A stretch of DNA of 25,278 nucleotides from a virus. Under the pieces are notes generated by a model. It ran no database searches. It worked only from the letters and a program-made list of their open reading frames with translations, and was not told where the DNA came from. Made by a program: the position numbers and the translations under genes. The DNA is taken from IMG/VR virus record IMGVR_UViG_3300047562_003279, positions 1 to 25,278 of that record. One strand, given 5' to 3'. This document shows, piece by piece, positions 7,062-15,720 of this stretch. Numbering within the stretch: the first letter of the stretch is position 1; each line of letters starts with the position of its first letter.

Positions 7062-9131
7062 TTATGGCGAACCACCGTCAATTAAGCAATATGATAGGAC
7101 TGTTGGAGCTGCCGCACTAGCTCCACTAATTGCAACTAATCCGTCTATTCTATTGCTACTCGACCCTAATTCAACTTCAGTAGTGCCAAAAGTAACACTA
7201 TCATTAACTAGTTGGTTATTGCTAACACCACTAGTTTTAATAGAAACAGCACCAGTTGTAACTGAAAAATCATTAGTATTAAAGCTAGCTATGCCTTTAA
7301 CAGTTGTGGTAGCTAATGTGTGGGTTGTTGTATTAAGCCCAGTTACTCTTCCATAACTGTCAACACTCACACTACTTACAAAATTAGCCGTTGGGCCTGT
7401 TGTAGTATTAGTCTGACTAACAGAAGGTAGTCTCGCTGAATTTAATGTTCCAGTAGCGATATTACTAGCATTAATATCAGTAATCTGACTACCGTTTCCA
7501 GAAAATCCTGTAGCAACTACTAAACCAGCACTAAATCCACCGCTAGAATCTCTAGCAACTAAAGTATTATTAGTATTGGCTGGAGTAGCATTGCTAGTGA
7601 TTGTTGGAGTTTGACCTTCGCCACTAGTTACATCAATACTTAGTCCAGTACCACTAACGTTTAAGCTTTCTACATAATCTCCTGTTGTATCGTCACCTAG
7701 AATAACACTATTATTAAGAACAGTAGAACCTAAGACAAGAGAAACGTTGCCACTTAAGTCTGTCCAAGTATAAGAACCACTAGCAGAAACATCTCCTGTT
7801 AAAGCAACTGTAATAGTAGGATCTGGCTTATCTGTAGCATTATTCCAGCTTCTATAGTAAGATCCGTGTTGACCATCTAAGAGGTCGGCATTTAAATTAT
7901 TCACCAAAGTATTAGAAGTAACCGAAAGAGGAGGAGTCCCTCCTGCAACTGTAGAAACAAGCGTGTTAGCTGTAATGTCTCCACCAGTATATACATCTTC
8001 TGATCCAGCAAATTCCCATCTACTATTAGCATTATTCCATATTAATTGCTTATAGTTACTAGTTGATCCATCTTGTACTTCTATACCACCAGTAGACAAA
8101 CCACTTGTATTAACCCTGATGATATTGTCACCAATTTCAACAACAGTAGAATTAACTGTGGTTGTTGTTCCAGCAACAGTAAGGTCTCCACCTATTTGCA
8201 CAGCCCCGGTGGTCGAGATCTGTCCTACAGAAAGTAAATTAGTAGCAGCGTTGTACGACAAATCCCCATCTGTTCTTACTGTTTCATCGGTAAGAGAAAC
8301 ATTGTCACTATCAACAAAAGCTAGATAGTGTGTTCCTGTATCTGTTGTGACAGTTTTGACTTGGCTAGCTGTATCGGCATTGCCTGTTAAATCTCCAACA
8401 AATCCTCCAGAAGCTGTTACAACATTAGCAGCATTAATATTATTAAAACCAGTAATATTCTTGCTTCCATCTACTACTACCGCATCTCCAGCACTAACAG
8501 TTCCAGGAGAAACTCCATCTAGTACATTAAGTTCTGAAGCGGTGGATGTAAGATTTTGTGAAAGATCTAATAAGGTATCAACAGGAGCTACAGTATAAGT
8601 ATAGTTTCTAACTGTTTCTCCGTCTACGGTTGTGTCAGAAAAAAATCTAACAGTTGTTAAGCCAGAAACTGCGCTAATATTGGTTGGAGTTCCTGTGATA
8701 CTAATGTATGTAAGTCCAGAAGTATCGTTATAGTCTTTTAATATACCGTAACCAGCAGTAACTCCGCTCTCGCCAATAATGTCTTGAACTTGTTCGGTAT
8801 CAATACTATCGGCATCTACTATAGTCTGTACAGCTGTTGTAAAATCATTAACTTGAGTAGATTGAATTCCCGTCACACCAATCGTTAAACCACTACCATT
8901 AATACCAGTAGTTAATCCTATACCATCAGTCCCAGTAAAATCAGTCGGTAAAACAGCTGCGTACCCTAAAGAATTCCATGCTGTAGACCCGTCACCAATC
9001 TTATATCTTCCAGTATCTGTTTCGTATCCCCATTCTCCTCTATATAAAATTCCTTGGCCCAGCTCTTCTGTTGCGTTAAACCATTCAGAAGAAGTACCTC
9101 TCCTGATTTGAATTAAAGTATTTACAGCCAT
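7062..9131 (-). CDS. Long tail fibre protein (689 aa)
   Basis: The N-terminus (TLIQIRRGTSSEWFNATEEL, then GEWGYETDTGRYKIGDGSTA and WNSLGY) is the common attachment start of phage fibre proteins of the IQxRRGT...IGDGxTxW type. The rest is low-complexity and fibrous: many short Ser/Thr/Gly/Val blocks, repeated VxIGDN, GDLTGNADTA and LNSARLP-like elements, typical of trimeric beta-helical or coiled fibres. The C-terminus is hydrophobic and short, perhaps a tip. It lies upstream of the chimeric adhesin in the operon, so the fibre shaft and tip or accessory adhesins are probably co-expressed. A ribosome site AGAGAG precedes the ATG. Confidence 0.85.
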   Translation of the reverse strand: MAVNTLIQIRRGTSSEWFNATEELGQGILYRGEWGYETDTGRYKIGDGSTAWNSLGYAAVLPTDFTGTDGIGLTTGINGSGLTIGVTGIQSTQVNDFTTAVQTIVDADSIDTEQVQDIIGESGVTAGYGILKDYNDTSGLTYISITGTPTNISAVSGLTTVRFFSDTTVDGETVRNYTYTVAPVDTLLDLSQNLTSTASELNVLDGVSPGTVSAGDAVVVDGSKNITGFNNINAANVVTASGGFVGDLTGNADTASQVKTVTTDTGTHYLAFVDSDNVSLTDETVRTDGDLSYNAATNLLSVGQISTTGAVQIGGDLTVAGTTTTVNSTVVEIGDNIIRVNTSGLSTGGIEVQDGSTSNYKQLIWNNANSRWEFAGSEDVYTGGDITANTLVSTVAGGTPPLSVTSNTLVNNLNADLLDGQHGSYYRSWNNATDKPDPTITVALTGDVSASGSYTWTDLSGNVSLVLGSTVLNNSVILGDDTTGDYVESLNVSGTGLSIDVTSGEGQTPTITSNATPANTNNTLVARDSSGGFSAGLVVATGFSGNGSQITDINASNIATGTLNSARLPSVSQTNTTTGPTANFVSSVSVDSYGRVTGLNTTTHTLATTTVKGIASFNTNDFSVTTGAVSIKTSGVSNNQLVNDSVTFGTTEVELGSSSNRIDGLVAISGASAAAPTVLSYCLIDGGSP

Positions 9132-9162
9132 AATAATCTCTCTCTACTAAGGTATTATTTTT

Positions 9163-9369
9163 TTAAGGTGGTAACGGGTCTCCGCAGTCGAATTCATATT
9201 CGTCTAAATACGCATCTAATCCGCTAATTTTTGATAAAGGTATATTGTCTGGCAAATCACTAATAAGCAATTTTTCTGTGTCAATAACTTCAATATTGTA
9301 AACAACTTCTTCTTGTATTAGATGATAGGTTTCTGTATCATCTACTATGTGTAAGTTGTAATTAGCCAT
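9163..9369 (-). CDS. Small fibre-associated protein (68 aa)
   Basis: I chose ATG 9369, which overlaps the stop of the preceding gene by one base (TAATG); an upstream TTG would add three residues. The protein is acidic, and its end (PLSKISGLDAYLDEYEFDCG, then DPLPP) recalls short segments seen within or next to phage tail fibre proteins. It may be an accessory fibre piece translated separately from the long fibre encoded directly downstream. No membrane segment or signal peptide. The function is unknown. Confidence 0.6.
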   Translation of the reverse strand: MANYNLHIVDDTETYHLIQEEVVYNIEVIDTEKLLISDLPDNIPLSKISGLDAYLDEYEFDCGDPLPP

Positions 9370-9773
9370 TATTGACAATCCAATGTTTCAGAATATTCGC
9401 TATTACGCTTTTTAATAGTAATTACACCTTCTAATACTCTTGTTGTATATTTACCTCCATGAGCATAAAAATCATCGGGAGATTGTAACTCTAGTTCATA
9501 CTTAGCAGCATCAAATAAAAAACCATTTGTTGTTACAGCAGGTATAAGCAGAACGATTTTCCCGTTTGGACCATCTATGTAAAAATGATACATACTATGA
9601 TCTAGATTAGTTGTTGTAAATATTTTGGTTGGAGTATTATACTTTGGATTCATAATTAATCTAGCGCACCAATCGGTTAAATCTACAATATCATGATTAG
9701 CGTTTTTATAAGTTAATGCCAATTTAAAAGAAGTTCCTTGTTCAATAATGAAGTTATAGTTAGCTGCTGGCAT
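9369..9773 (-). CDS. Putative tail or neck structural protein (134 aa)
   Basis: The protein has the layout IIEQGTSFKLALTYK, VDLTDWCARLIMNPK, then GKIVLLIPAVTT and AAKYELEL. This is the pattern of a small beta-sandwich phage protein found near fibres and necks (ligand-free immunoglobulin-like or BppU-N-like), though I cannot assign the family firmly. It sits between the neck-type gene and the fibre genes in the late operon. Start ATG 9773 opens 18 bases after the preceding gene. Most likely a virion component linking tail and fibre; a base-plate upper protein domain is one alternative. Confidence 0.6.
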   Translation of the reverse strand: MPAANYNFIIEQGTSFKLALTYKNANHDIVDLTDWCARLIMNPKYNTPTKIFTTTNLDHSMYHFYIDGPNGKIVLLIPAVTTNGFLFDAAKYELELQSPDDFYAHGGKYTTRVLEGVITIKKRNSEYSETLDCQ

Positions 9774-9791
9774 TTTATTACCTTGTATTGT

Positions 9792-10307
9792 TTATGCGTA
9801 AAAGTTTTTATTTCTATGATCACTATATGGAAAAACAAAAGGATCAAATTTATTGCCAACAAAAGGACTAAGAATAGCAGCAATCGCAGTGGCATTTTGA
9901 ACGTCCCAATGTTCAGTAAGATCATAATATGTTTTGCATGGGCCGTGCTCTAAAATTTGCTTGAAACCAGAAAGATGGTTTTGCACAGCTAAACTTGTTG
10001 GTCCTAAAGAAGCTCTAACTCCTTCTAAAGCAGCTTTTGTTCTAAATGTGCTCTGATCTAACAAGCATGCTGTACGAAGACCAAGTAAACTAACAAAGAT
10101 ATCGTCTTTATTAACAGTTGGGTCAGGACTTATTGTAATATTAGAGATATCTGCTGTATATTTTGTGTCCAGAGACACATCATACTGAACAAAATTAACA
10201 CAAGCTACTATAGATTGTAATATTTGATCGTCGCCATATACTGGTTCTTCGGATAAATCGTTAACTAATATTCTGACTAGAGTTAAGATTTCTTGTTGCC
10301 AAGCCAT
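9792..10307 (-). CDS. Putative head-tail connector (neck) protein
   Basis: This 171-residue, mostly alpha-helical protein begins MAWQQEILTLVRILVNDLSE and contains YTADISNITISPDPTV followed by helices with LGLRTACLLD and VRASLGP. The order D/YGDDQI, Y-x-x-DIS, ISPDP, LxxLxAA is one I associate with neck or adaptor genes directly downstream of capsid genes in marine phages. Position fits: it is the first gene after the capsid terminator on the minus strand. A ribosome site (AAAGG) precedes ATG 10307. It would join the portal to the tail. The assignment rests on context and weak pattern, so other small head-completion roles are possible. Confidence 0.6.
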   Translation of the reverse strand: MAWQQEILTLVRILVNDLSEEPVYGDDQILQSIVACVNFVQYDVSLDTKYTADISNITISPDPTVNKDDIFVSLLGLRTACLLDQSTFRTKAALEGVRASLGPTSLAVQNHLSGFKQILEHGPCKTYYDLTEHWDVQNATAIAAILSPFVGNKFDPFVFPYSDHRNKNFYA

Positions 10308-10361
10308 ATATAGACCTTTCTAGAAATAAAAGTTATAGTGTCAATAATTAATACACCTAAA

Positions 10362-10396
10362 TAAAAGAGGCTGGCACAGGCCAGCCCCTTTTTTTT
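10362..10396. terminator. Bidirectional intrinsic terminator after the capsid gene
   Basis: GGCTGGC (10369-10375), loop ACAG, GCCAGCC (10380-10386) make a seven-base-pair GC stem. On the plus strand it is followed by a run of eight T; on the minus strand the stem is followed by TCTTTTATTT. It lies between the stop of the capsid gene and the neck gene, so on the minus strand it can cut transcription after the capsid gene, a usual way to give the capsid more mRNA than the tail genes. Confidence 0.85.
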
Positions 10397-10416
10397 CTAG
10401 AACGTCTTTATGGAGA

Positions 10417-11430
10417 CTAGAGACTACCGAGAAGAACTCTGCGGTTATCAAGAACAGCAAAGCCTTGTTCTGCCCAGCCATAAAAACCAGCTCTCTTCTG
10501 ACGATGAAGAGAAGCGTCTTCGAAGATTTGAACTTCTTGACGAACTGGCATAATAAAGCTATCTCTCTTTCTGAGGTCTAGACCAACAACAATTTCGTTA
10601 TCGCTAGCTGGTAAAGTACCACTCAAAACATTGCTGTAAAACAACTGATACTCTTGGCCTTCTCCAAGTTCATCTAGATCGTGTAAATTGATACTAAATA
10701 CACGGTTTAGAGTACCATCGGCCGCTGTATAGATTTCTCTACGTGTCATTTCATCAACCTGATCAATTCCCCAGTTGCGAATATCTTCCATTGCTTCTGG
10801 TGAAACATAAAGATCAGTTAAAATGCCACGGTTATTGCTAGCGCTATTACCACCACCATTACGACGCATAACAGTTTTCATAAGAGAAACAAGTCTCTTA
10901 GTAAACTGACCGGCAGCAGCATCACTATCATAAACTACGATGTTGCGATCAACACCAGCGGCTAGAAGTGTATGCCAACCGTCGTCATTCATTTTCTTGG
11001 TAAAGGAAGCTTCTAGAACCTCCATAGCGCGACCAACAACATCCCATCTACCATCACGAGCATACTTTAGGAGATAGTCGATACTAGCTCCAATGTCATA
11101 GGTTGGAACCATGACATAGTCGCCTTCTACATGCTTCTCTGGAATATATCCGTGATTAGGAATGGTGTAAGCAACAAAATCTTTTTCTGTACCAGGAGCT
11201 AGGAAATCTAATGGAAATTCTGGAGTAGCACTCTGAGCCAATTGGATTGGTTCAAAAATACCATTCAGGATATCTCCACTAAGTAACCCCTGTCTTAGTG
11301 GCTGCTCTAGAGCTTTAGCAATTTCTGCGTTAGCTCCAAGAGAAACCTCTCTATTGGATGAACCAGAACGAACTAAAAGATCTGTTAGTTCAGTTGTTGG
11401 TTGAAAAGTTTTACTATTTACTGCTGACAT
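10417..11430 (-). CDS. Major capsid protein, probable HK97 fold
   Basis: The 337-residue protein lies directly after the protease-scaffold and decoration genes, where the capsid protein is expected. It has an N-terminal stretch rich in Ser, Thr, Asn and Gln, a long charged helix (RDGRWDVVGRAMEVLEASF), an ILTDLYVSPEAMEDIRNWG block and a C-terminal beta portion (NEIVVGLDLRKRDSFIMPVR, FYGWAEQGFAVLDNRR). The last block resembles the P-domain end of HK97-fold capsid proteins. Ribosome site AGGGAGAT precedes the ATG, and a strong terminator follows the stop. No residue can be assigned as a cross-link site by eye. It forms the icosahedral shell. Confidence 0.87.
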   Translation of the reverse strand: MSAVNSKTFQPTTELTDLLVRSGSSNREVSLGANAEIAKALEQPLRQGLLSGDILNGIFEPIQLAQSATPEFPLDFLAPGTEKDFVAYTIPNHGYIPEKHVEGDYVMVPTYDIGASIDYLLKYARDGRWDVVGRAMEVLEASFTKKMNDDGWHTLLAAGVDRNIVVYDSDAAAGQFTKRLVSLMKTVMRRNGGGNSASNNRGILTDLYVSPEAMEDIRNWGIDQVDEMTRREIYTAADGTLNRVFSINLHDLDELGEGQEYQLFYSNVLSGTLPASDNEIVVGLDLRKRDSFIMPVRQEVQIFEDASLHRQKRAGFYGWAEQGFAVLDNRRVLLGSL

Positions 11431-11451
11431 TTGTGATCTCCCTTTTTAAAA

Positions 11452-11901
11452 TTACTGAATATTGACTGATACTTTGGCGTAACCGTCGGAATCAACTGAA
11501 CTTAGGAAAGAACCTATCTTTACGGCGTCTGTTGAATCTGTGCTAATAAGACCATTAGCACCAACATAAGCACCACTACCTGCTGATGGGGTTCCAGTAA
11601 CACGGTCGGTTGTAACTTGACCTACTCTTAGTAGAGTTACTTTTCCGCCTACTTGTACTTCATCTTTGTGCCAATTAATGTGTTGTCTAGTTAAATCTAG
11701 ATTAACAACATCATTTAATAGAACGCCGACAGGAAGAGCACCGCTTGGATTTGTAGCATAAGCTACTACACCATTAGCATCATCCATTGATACTCCAGAA
11801 CCACTGGTTACTGCGGAAACAACTCCGCCTCTAACAGCAGTTGTGTTCATGAAGAAAGAAACGTCTGTTAATGTTTCGATACGATCAGGTTTAAGAGCCA
11901 T
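11452..11901 (-). CDS. Head decoration/stabilisation protein
   Basis: This 149-residue protein is rich in Val, Gly, Ser, Thr and Asp, with a beta-barrel-like pattern (RGGVVSAVTSGSGVS, GALPVGVLLNDVV, QVGGKVTLLRVGQV). Small beta-rich proteins between scaffold and capsid genes are commonly head decoration or capsid-stabilising proteins in phages. The gene has a good ribosome site (AAGGGAGA) and sits 21 bases before the capsid gene. It probably binds the outside of the mature shell. The family cannot be named from the sequence alone. Confidence 0.7.
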   Translation of the reverse strand: MALKPDRIETLTDVSFFMNTTAVRGGVVSAVTSGSGVSMDDANGVVAYATNPSGALPVGVLLNDVVNLDLTRQHINWHKDEVQVGGKVTLLRVGQVTTDRVTGTPSAGSGAYVGANGLISTDSTDAVKIGSFLSSVDSDGYAKVSVNIQ

Positions 11902-11903
11902 TT

Positions 11904-12659
11904 TTATTCTCCCTTATTGAGTTTTTTGCCTAGTCTAGCACATACAAATTCTAGAAGTTCTGCACGAGTTGAGTTAACATCAGAAGAATCTTCTGAACCG
12001 ACACCAAGATTAATATCTTGTTCAACTTCTACGTTTTCCAAAACAGAAGCATCTACTGTTGGTTCAGGAACTGTTTCTTCTGTCAATTCAACATCTGTCT
12101 TTTTTTGGCTAACTAGCATATTAGCAATAGCCTCAAAAGCAGTATCGTCAATATTTTCAAATGTTTCTACCGCTGAAGCGGCAACTTCTTCGGAAACACC
12201 AGCTTCTGTTAAAGCAGCCATTCTTTTCATCATCTTTGCTTTCTTAGCCATTTCTTCTTCTTGCTTCTTATAGCCAGCAAGAACTTCGTTTAATGATTCA
12301 ACCTCGGCTTTCATTTTTTCTAGCTGCTCGTCTTTCTTTTTCATTTCTTCATTCTTGTTTTTCATAGCAGCTTCAGATTCTTGAACATGAACAGATATCT
12401 GCTCATCAAATTCAGCTTTCATCTTCGTGGCCATTTCTTCCTTCTTCTTCATTTCTTCATCCTTCTTTTTCATTTCCATGTCTTTCATAGACATTTGTTT
12501 AACCGCAGCTTCTAGTTCTTGTTTAATTTGTTCGATTTCAGAAACCGATTCTTCAACAACCGTAGTTGCTGATACAAGTTCTTCGTTTTCGGTTGTTTCA
12601 ACAGTTTCTTTATTTGCACTCATTTCATATATCTCCATATTAGAGGTTGACTTATTCAT
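11904..12659 (-). CDS. Putative internal start giving free scaffold (251 aa)
   Basis: Inside the protease-scaffold gene, Met262 (ATG at 12659) is preceded by AGGTG five bases upstream, a better spaced ribosome site than that of the full gene. Starting there would give only the linker, coiled coil and acidic tail, that is, a protease-free scaffold. Nested in-frame scaffolds of this kind are established in lambda (C and Nu3) and relatives. Here it is inferred from the ribosome site and from the domain boundary falling close to it. Confidence 0.5.
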   Translation of the reverse strand: MNKSTSNMEIYEMSANKETVETTENEELVSATTVVEESVSEIEQIKQELEAAVKQMSMKDMEMKKKDEEMKKKEEMATKMKAEFDEQISVHVQESEAAMKNKNEEMKKKDEQLEKMKAEVESLNEVLAGYKKQEEEMAKKAKMMKRMAALTEAGVSEEVAASAVETFENIDDTAFEAIANMLVSQKKTDVELTEETVPEPTVDASVLENVEVEQDINLGVGSEDSSDVNSTRAELLEFVCARLGKKLNKGE

Positions 12660-13442
12660 AGATACACCTGTTTTAATTAAATCGTCATTTTTTTTCTCGA
12701 CAATATTGTTTTTAGAAAAAATTATACTTTCGGGATTGGCTGGCTTATTAACAAAACCCTTGCCTGAAAAAGTTATATTTCTCAAAACTCTTCCAATTTG
12801 ATAATCTTCATGTTCACCCATGCCACCATATGCTCTCAAGTATTTAGTCAAATGAGCAGTGTCGTCGTTTCTGCTTAATACCTGATAAGCTCCAGTATTT
12901 TTGTTTCTTAAACCATAATCAAAACCTTTGAAAAAACATTCCATACTAACATATTTAGTTCCGTTTTCTATTTCTGATATAAGTTGTTCAGCTCTTTCTT
13001 TTAGTTCTGGCTGACTAAAACCTCTATATATTACAGAACCGGTTAAGATATGATATTTGTCCGGAATTTCAGCAACGTCTAAATCATCAGGAATAATATT
13101 TCCTTCTTGATCTATAGGCCAATTGGAAGTAATGTGACCTATAATTAAAGACTCATCATGTTCTAAATTTGTTGGTTTATCTTCCGGTGTTTTCTTTGCT
13201 GCCCAAACCTCAGACTTATCGAATATATCGTCATTTTTATTCCAGCTTGAAGTAACTAAAATAGATTGGACATAATAAAGATCATCATCGCTATAAGAAG
13301 CCAAAGTTTTTAGATCTTGATCAATATGGATTTTTTCTGATTTATAAGGAACAGGTTCTGCTAAAGCAGCATACACAATTGAAGAGGACGTTGCGATCTT
13401 ATGATCAATACCGTCGTCAATTTCTGCTTGAAAAATTTTCAT
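11904..13442 (-). CDS. Prohead protease fused to a coiled-coil scaffold
   Basis: Residues 1 to about 245 look like a phage prohead protease: a His in NLEHDESLIIGHI (residues 95 and 103 are candidates) and a Ser in KYVSMECFF (Ser166) match the His/Ser arrangement of phage maturation proteases. From about 295 to 405 there is a long, very charged coiled coil with Met/Lys/Glu heptads (MKKKDEEMKKK). The C-terminus is acidic with a final FVCARLGKKLNKGE segment that could bind capsid subunits. Such protease-scaffold fusions are known in several phages. The protein would shape the prohead, then digest scaffold and capsid N-termini. An internal start may also yield the scaffold alone. Confidence 0.82.
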   Translation of the reverse strand: MKIFQAEIDDGIDHKIATSSSIVYAALAEPVPYKSEKIHIDQDLKTLASYSDDDLYYVQSILVTSSWNKNDDIFDKSEVWAAKKTPEDKPTNLEHDESLIIGHITSNWPIDQEGNIIPDDLDVAEIPDKYHILTGSVIYRGFSQPELKERAEQLISEIENGTKYVSMECFFKGFDYGLRNKNTGAYQVLSRNDDTAHLTKYLRAYGGMGEHEDYQIGRVLRNITFSGKGFVNKPANPESIIFSKNNIVEKKNDDLIKTGVSMNKSTSNMEIYEMSANKETVETTENEELVSATTVVEESVSEIEQIKQELEAAVKQMSMKDMEMKKKDEEMKKKEEMATKMKAEFDEQISVHVQESEAAMKNKNEEMKKKDEQLEKMKAEVESLNEVLAGYKKQEEEMAKKAKMMKRMAALTEAGVSEEVAASAVETFENIDDTAFEAIANMLVSQKKTDVELTEETVPEPTVDASVLENVEVEQDINLGVGSEDSSDVNSTRAELLEFVCARLGKKLNKGE

Positions 13443-13456
13443 TATAAAAACCTATC

Positions 13457-15667
13457 TTAATCGTTGTTGAAAATATTAGAATAAAATGATGACTTGATAT
13501 GCTTGATATCATCTACTGATAATTCTTTATTTACATCTGCCTTTAACTGATTTAACCATACACTATATTGATTAGTTATATACAAAATATTATCATTATT
13601 GGTTTCTGAAACATTTGCTAATATACGATCTTCATCCAAAGATTCAAAAGGATTCAGAGAAAACAAAAGCTTCGTTTTTAATTTATCAAGCTCTTTAGTT
13701 TCTTCGTTAGATAAGCTTCTCAAATTTTTTTTGTCATAAAAATCAAGCATTATAGGATTAATTGCTGCACTAATTTTTTCTTGAGCTTCTGAAGCCCAAA
13801 CCATCAGTTTAGCTCCTGTCTGAGGAGTAAACTTCCTAGTTTTTCGTGGTTCAGAATCTTTGGAGTTCATAGGTCTACCTTCACCTGGTTGTCCCGGCTG
13901 AGTTTCATTTATATTTTCAGAATTAGGCCCATTAGAAGGCAGAACTTTTGGTTCTTTGGGCTTAACCAAAGCTTGTTTTAATTCCATCAAATTCTTTTCT
14001 CCCTTTTTCTTTTCCCCAAGCTCTAAACCAACCTGGCTAGGAGTAGCCATACCTCCTTGTAAAGCGATTTTTTTAAGACTATTTTCTGGTTGAGGATCAT
14101 GCCAAGGTCCAGACTTTTTGATCATTCTATTAGTTTTCCTTTCTCTAGACTCTTTATTAAGTCTATTTTTTTCCATTTCAGGATCCATACCAAACCTTAA
14201 TTGTAATAGTTCGTCACTAATTAGATTTCTATCTGCTAGCTGAATTAGTAAAGCCTTTTCTGCTTCTTCATTACTGAGGTCCATAGTGTCAAATTCTATC
14301 TTAGCCGGATGAGCAAAACCCATTGCTTTTTGAACGATCAAAATTTCGTTTTCCCAAAATTCTGTTAATATTTCTCTACCATATTGCAAACGTTGTGTGA
14401 GAGTTTTAAGGCTGATAAAATTATTAGTAGTGCCTGCTGCTCCATAAGTACCCGTCAAAGTTGGCGGAATTCCTAATCCAGCATAAACTGAATTTAAGTG
14501 AGGAATATATTTGCCTTCTCCAAGAAATTGATGTACACTAGTTTTGCTTTCTATAAGCTCGATATCAGGACCCCAAACCAAATCCATAGTTCCTCCACCA
14601 ACATTATTACCCAATATCTGAGCTAATTTGGAGGTAGCCGCTTTAGTAGGAGCTATTTTATGATCTAGGCTACCAAGCTTAAAAATACGAATATTGCTAA
14701 TAGCACCATCAAGAGCTGCCATATCAGCAAGTTTCAATTTTTCTAGTACCGTAATATCGTCCATAATTGCATATATCATAGGATATGCCCAAGCTTGCCA
14801 ATCGTCTTTTTTATAGTGATAAACAATAGTTTTATTTGGATCTAAAGGATACGGTTTTTTTGATTTAGCTGCTTCTATTAGAGAAGTTGGTAAAGTTTCA
14901 ATAATAGCTCTAGCCGCATCTGTTTTTGGACTGTTTATAGCTTTTCTAATAGTAGCCGGTAATGTTAATTCATATCTTTTATCTATAGAAAAAGCAGCAA
15001 CTAAGCCCGCAGCAACATCTACAACAACAGGATCAATAAAAGTATATTTCCAAGGAATTTCTTTTTTTTCATTGATATACCTATCAATATTTTTAACTTC
15101 AAGATCAGGAGAGCCGACAGATCTATATAATTGATTTGTGGTTTTAATATTAATTTTAGCTGTTTGTCTGTTAATAACTATGTTTCCTGTTTTATATATG
15201 TTATTTAAAAATCTTTCGCTCCTTTCTTTACCATTAACCTTTTTAAACCACTGTTTATAAAATTTTTCTATTCTCTTATTCTTATGAACAACCCTAATGC
15301 CTTGACTAGCAAAGTCTCCCATAAGATCTATTACGTTTTTAACTAACCCAACTCTTTGATAAATATCTTCGGCCTTTTTAATAATATTTTTGACCTGATT
15401 GGGAATTTGCTCTCCAGGTCTAAAGTAGTAATAATCAGATCTTGTTAAACCAGGTCTTCCTGAAGTATTCGTGTCTAAATTAGAATAGTCTGTAGAATAT
15501 CTTCTGGAACCTATAGATCTTTCGTTAGAATTTATAGAAGTGTATTCAGATAAAGACTCAGAGGATTGTTGCATAGCAGCTGCTCTGCTTGCTTCATCGT
15601 CTCCCCATGCTATAAATGCTGGTTCTTGTTGATTGGTGGCAGCATTAACTTTTGGATGTTCTTTCAT
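13457..15667 (-). CDS. Portal protein
   Basis: I chose ATG 15667 (736 residues); a TTG at 15676 in frame would add three. The ribosome site is weak for both. The central part contains helices and the portal-type blocks SVYAGLGIPPTLTGTYGAAG and LKTLTQRLQYGREILTEFWE, typical of the stem and wing of phage portals, then NEEAEKALLIQLADRNLISDE. The last 230 residues are a charged, Pro/Asn/Gly-rich linker and a helical tail, making the protein longer than many portals. It sits 45 bases downstream of TerL, the classical neighbour. It forms the dodecameric ring at the head vertex through which DNA is pumped. Confidence 0.92.
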   Translation of the reverse strand: MKEHPKVNAATNQQEPAFIAWGDDEASRAAAMQQSSESLSEYTSINSNERSIGSRRYSTDYSNLDTNTSGRPGLTRSDYYYFRPGEQIPNQVKNIIKKAEDIYQRVGLVKNVIDLMGDFASQGIRVVHKNKRIEKFYKQWFKKVNGKERSERFLNNIYKTGNIVINRQTAKINIKTTNQLYRSVGSPDLEVKNIDRYINEKKEIPWKYTFIDPVVVDVAAGLVAAFSIDKRYELTLPATIRKAINSPKTDAARAIIETLPTSLIEAAKSKKPYPLDPNKTIVYHYKKDDWQAWAYPMIYAIMDDITVLEKLKLADMAALDGAISNIRIFKLGSLDHKIAPTKAATSKLAQILGNNVGGGTMDLVWGPDIELIESKTSVHQFLGEGKYIPHLNSVYAGLGIPPTLTGTYGAAGTTNNFISLKTLTQRLQYGREILTEFWENEILIVQKAMGFAHPAKIEFDTMDLSNEEAEKALLIQLADRNLISDELLQLRFGMDPEMEKNRLNKESRERKTNRMIKKSGPWHDPQPENSLKKIALQGGMATPSQVGLELGEKKKGEKNLMELKQALVKPKEPKVLPSNGPNSENINETQPGQPGEGRPMNSKDSEPRKTRKFTPQTGAKLMVWASEAQEKISAAINPIMLDFYDKKNLRSLSNEETKELDKLKTKLLFSLNPFESLDEDRILANVSETNNDNILYITNQYSVWLNQLKADVNKELSVDDIKHIKSSFYSNIFNND

Positions 15668-15720
15668 TTTTCTCAATTCTATTGTAATAGTAATGCAATA
15701 ATATTAAGATAATACACTTA

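Noticed and set aside
6850-7356. Plus-strand proline-rich open frame of 168 codons
   Set aside because: It is the mirror of the glycine-rich block and of the tail fibre gene; proline runs arise from reversed glycine codons, and there is no ribosome site.
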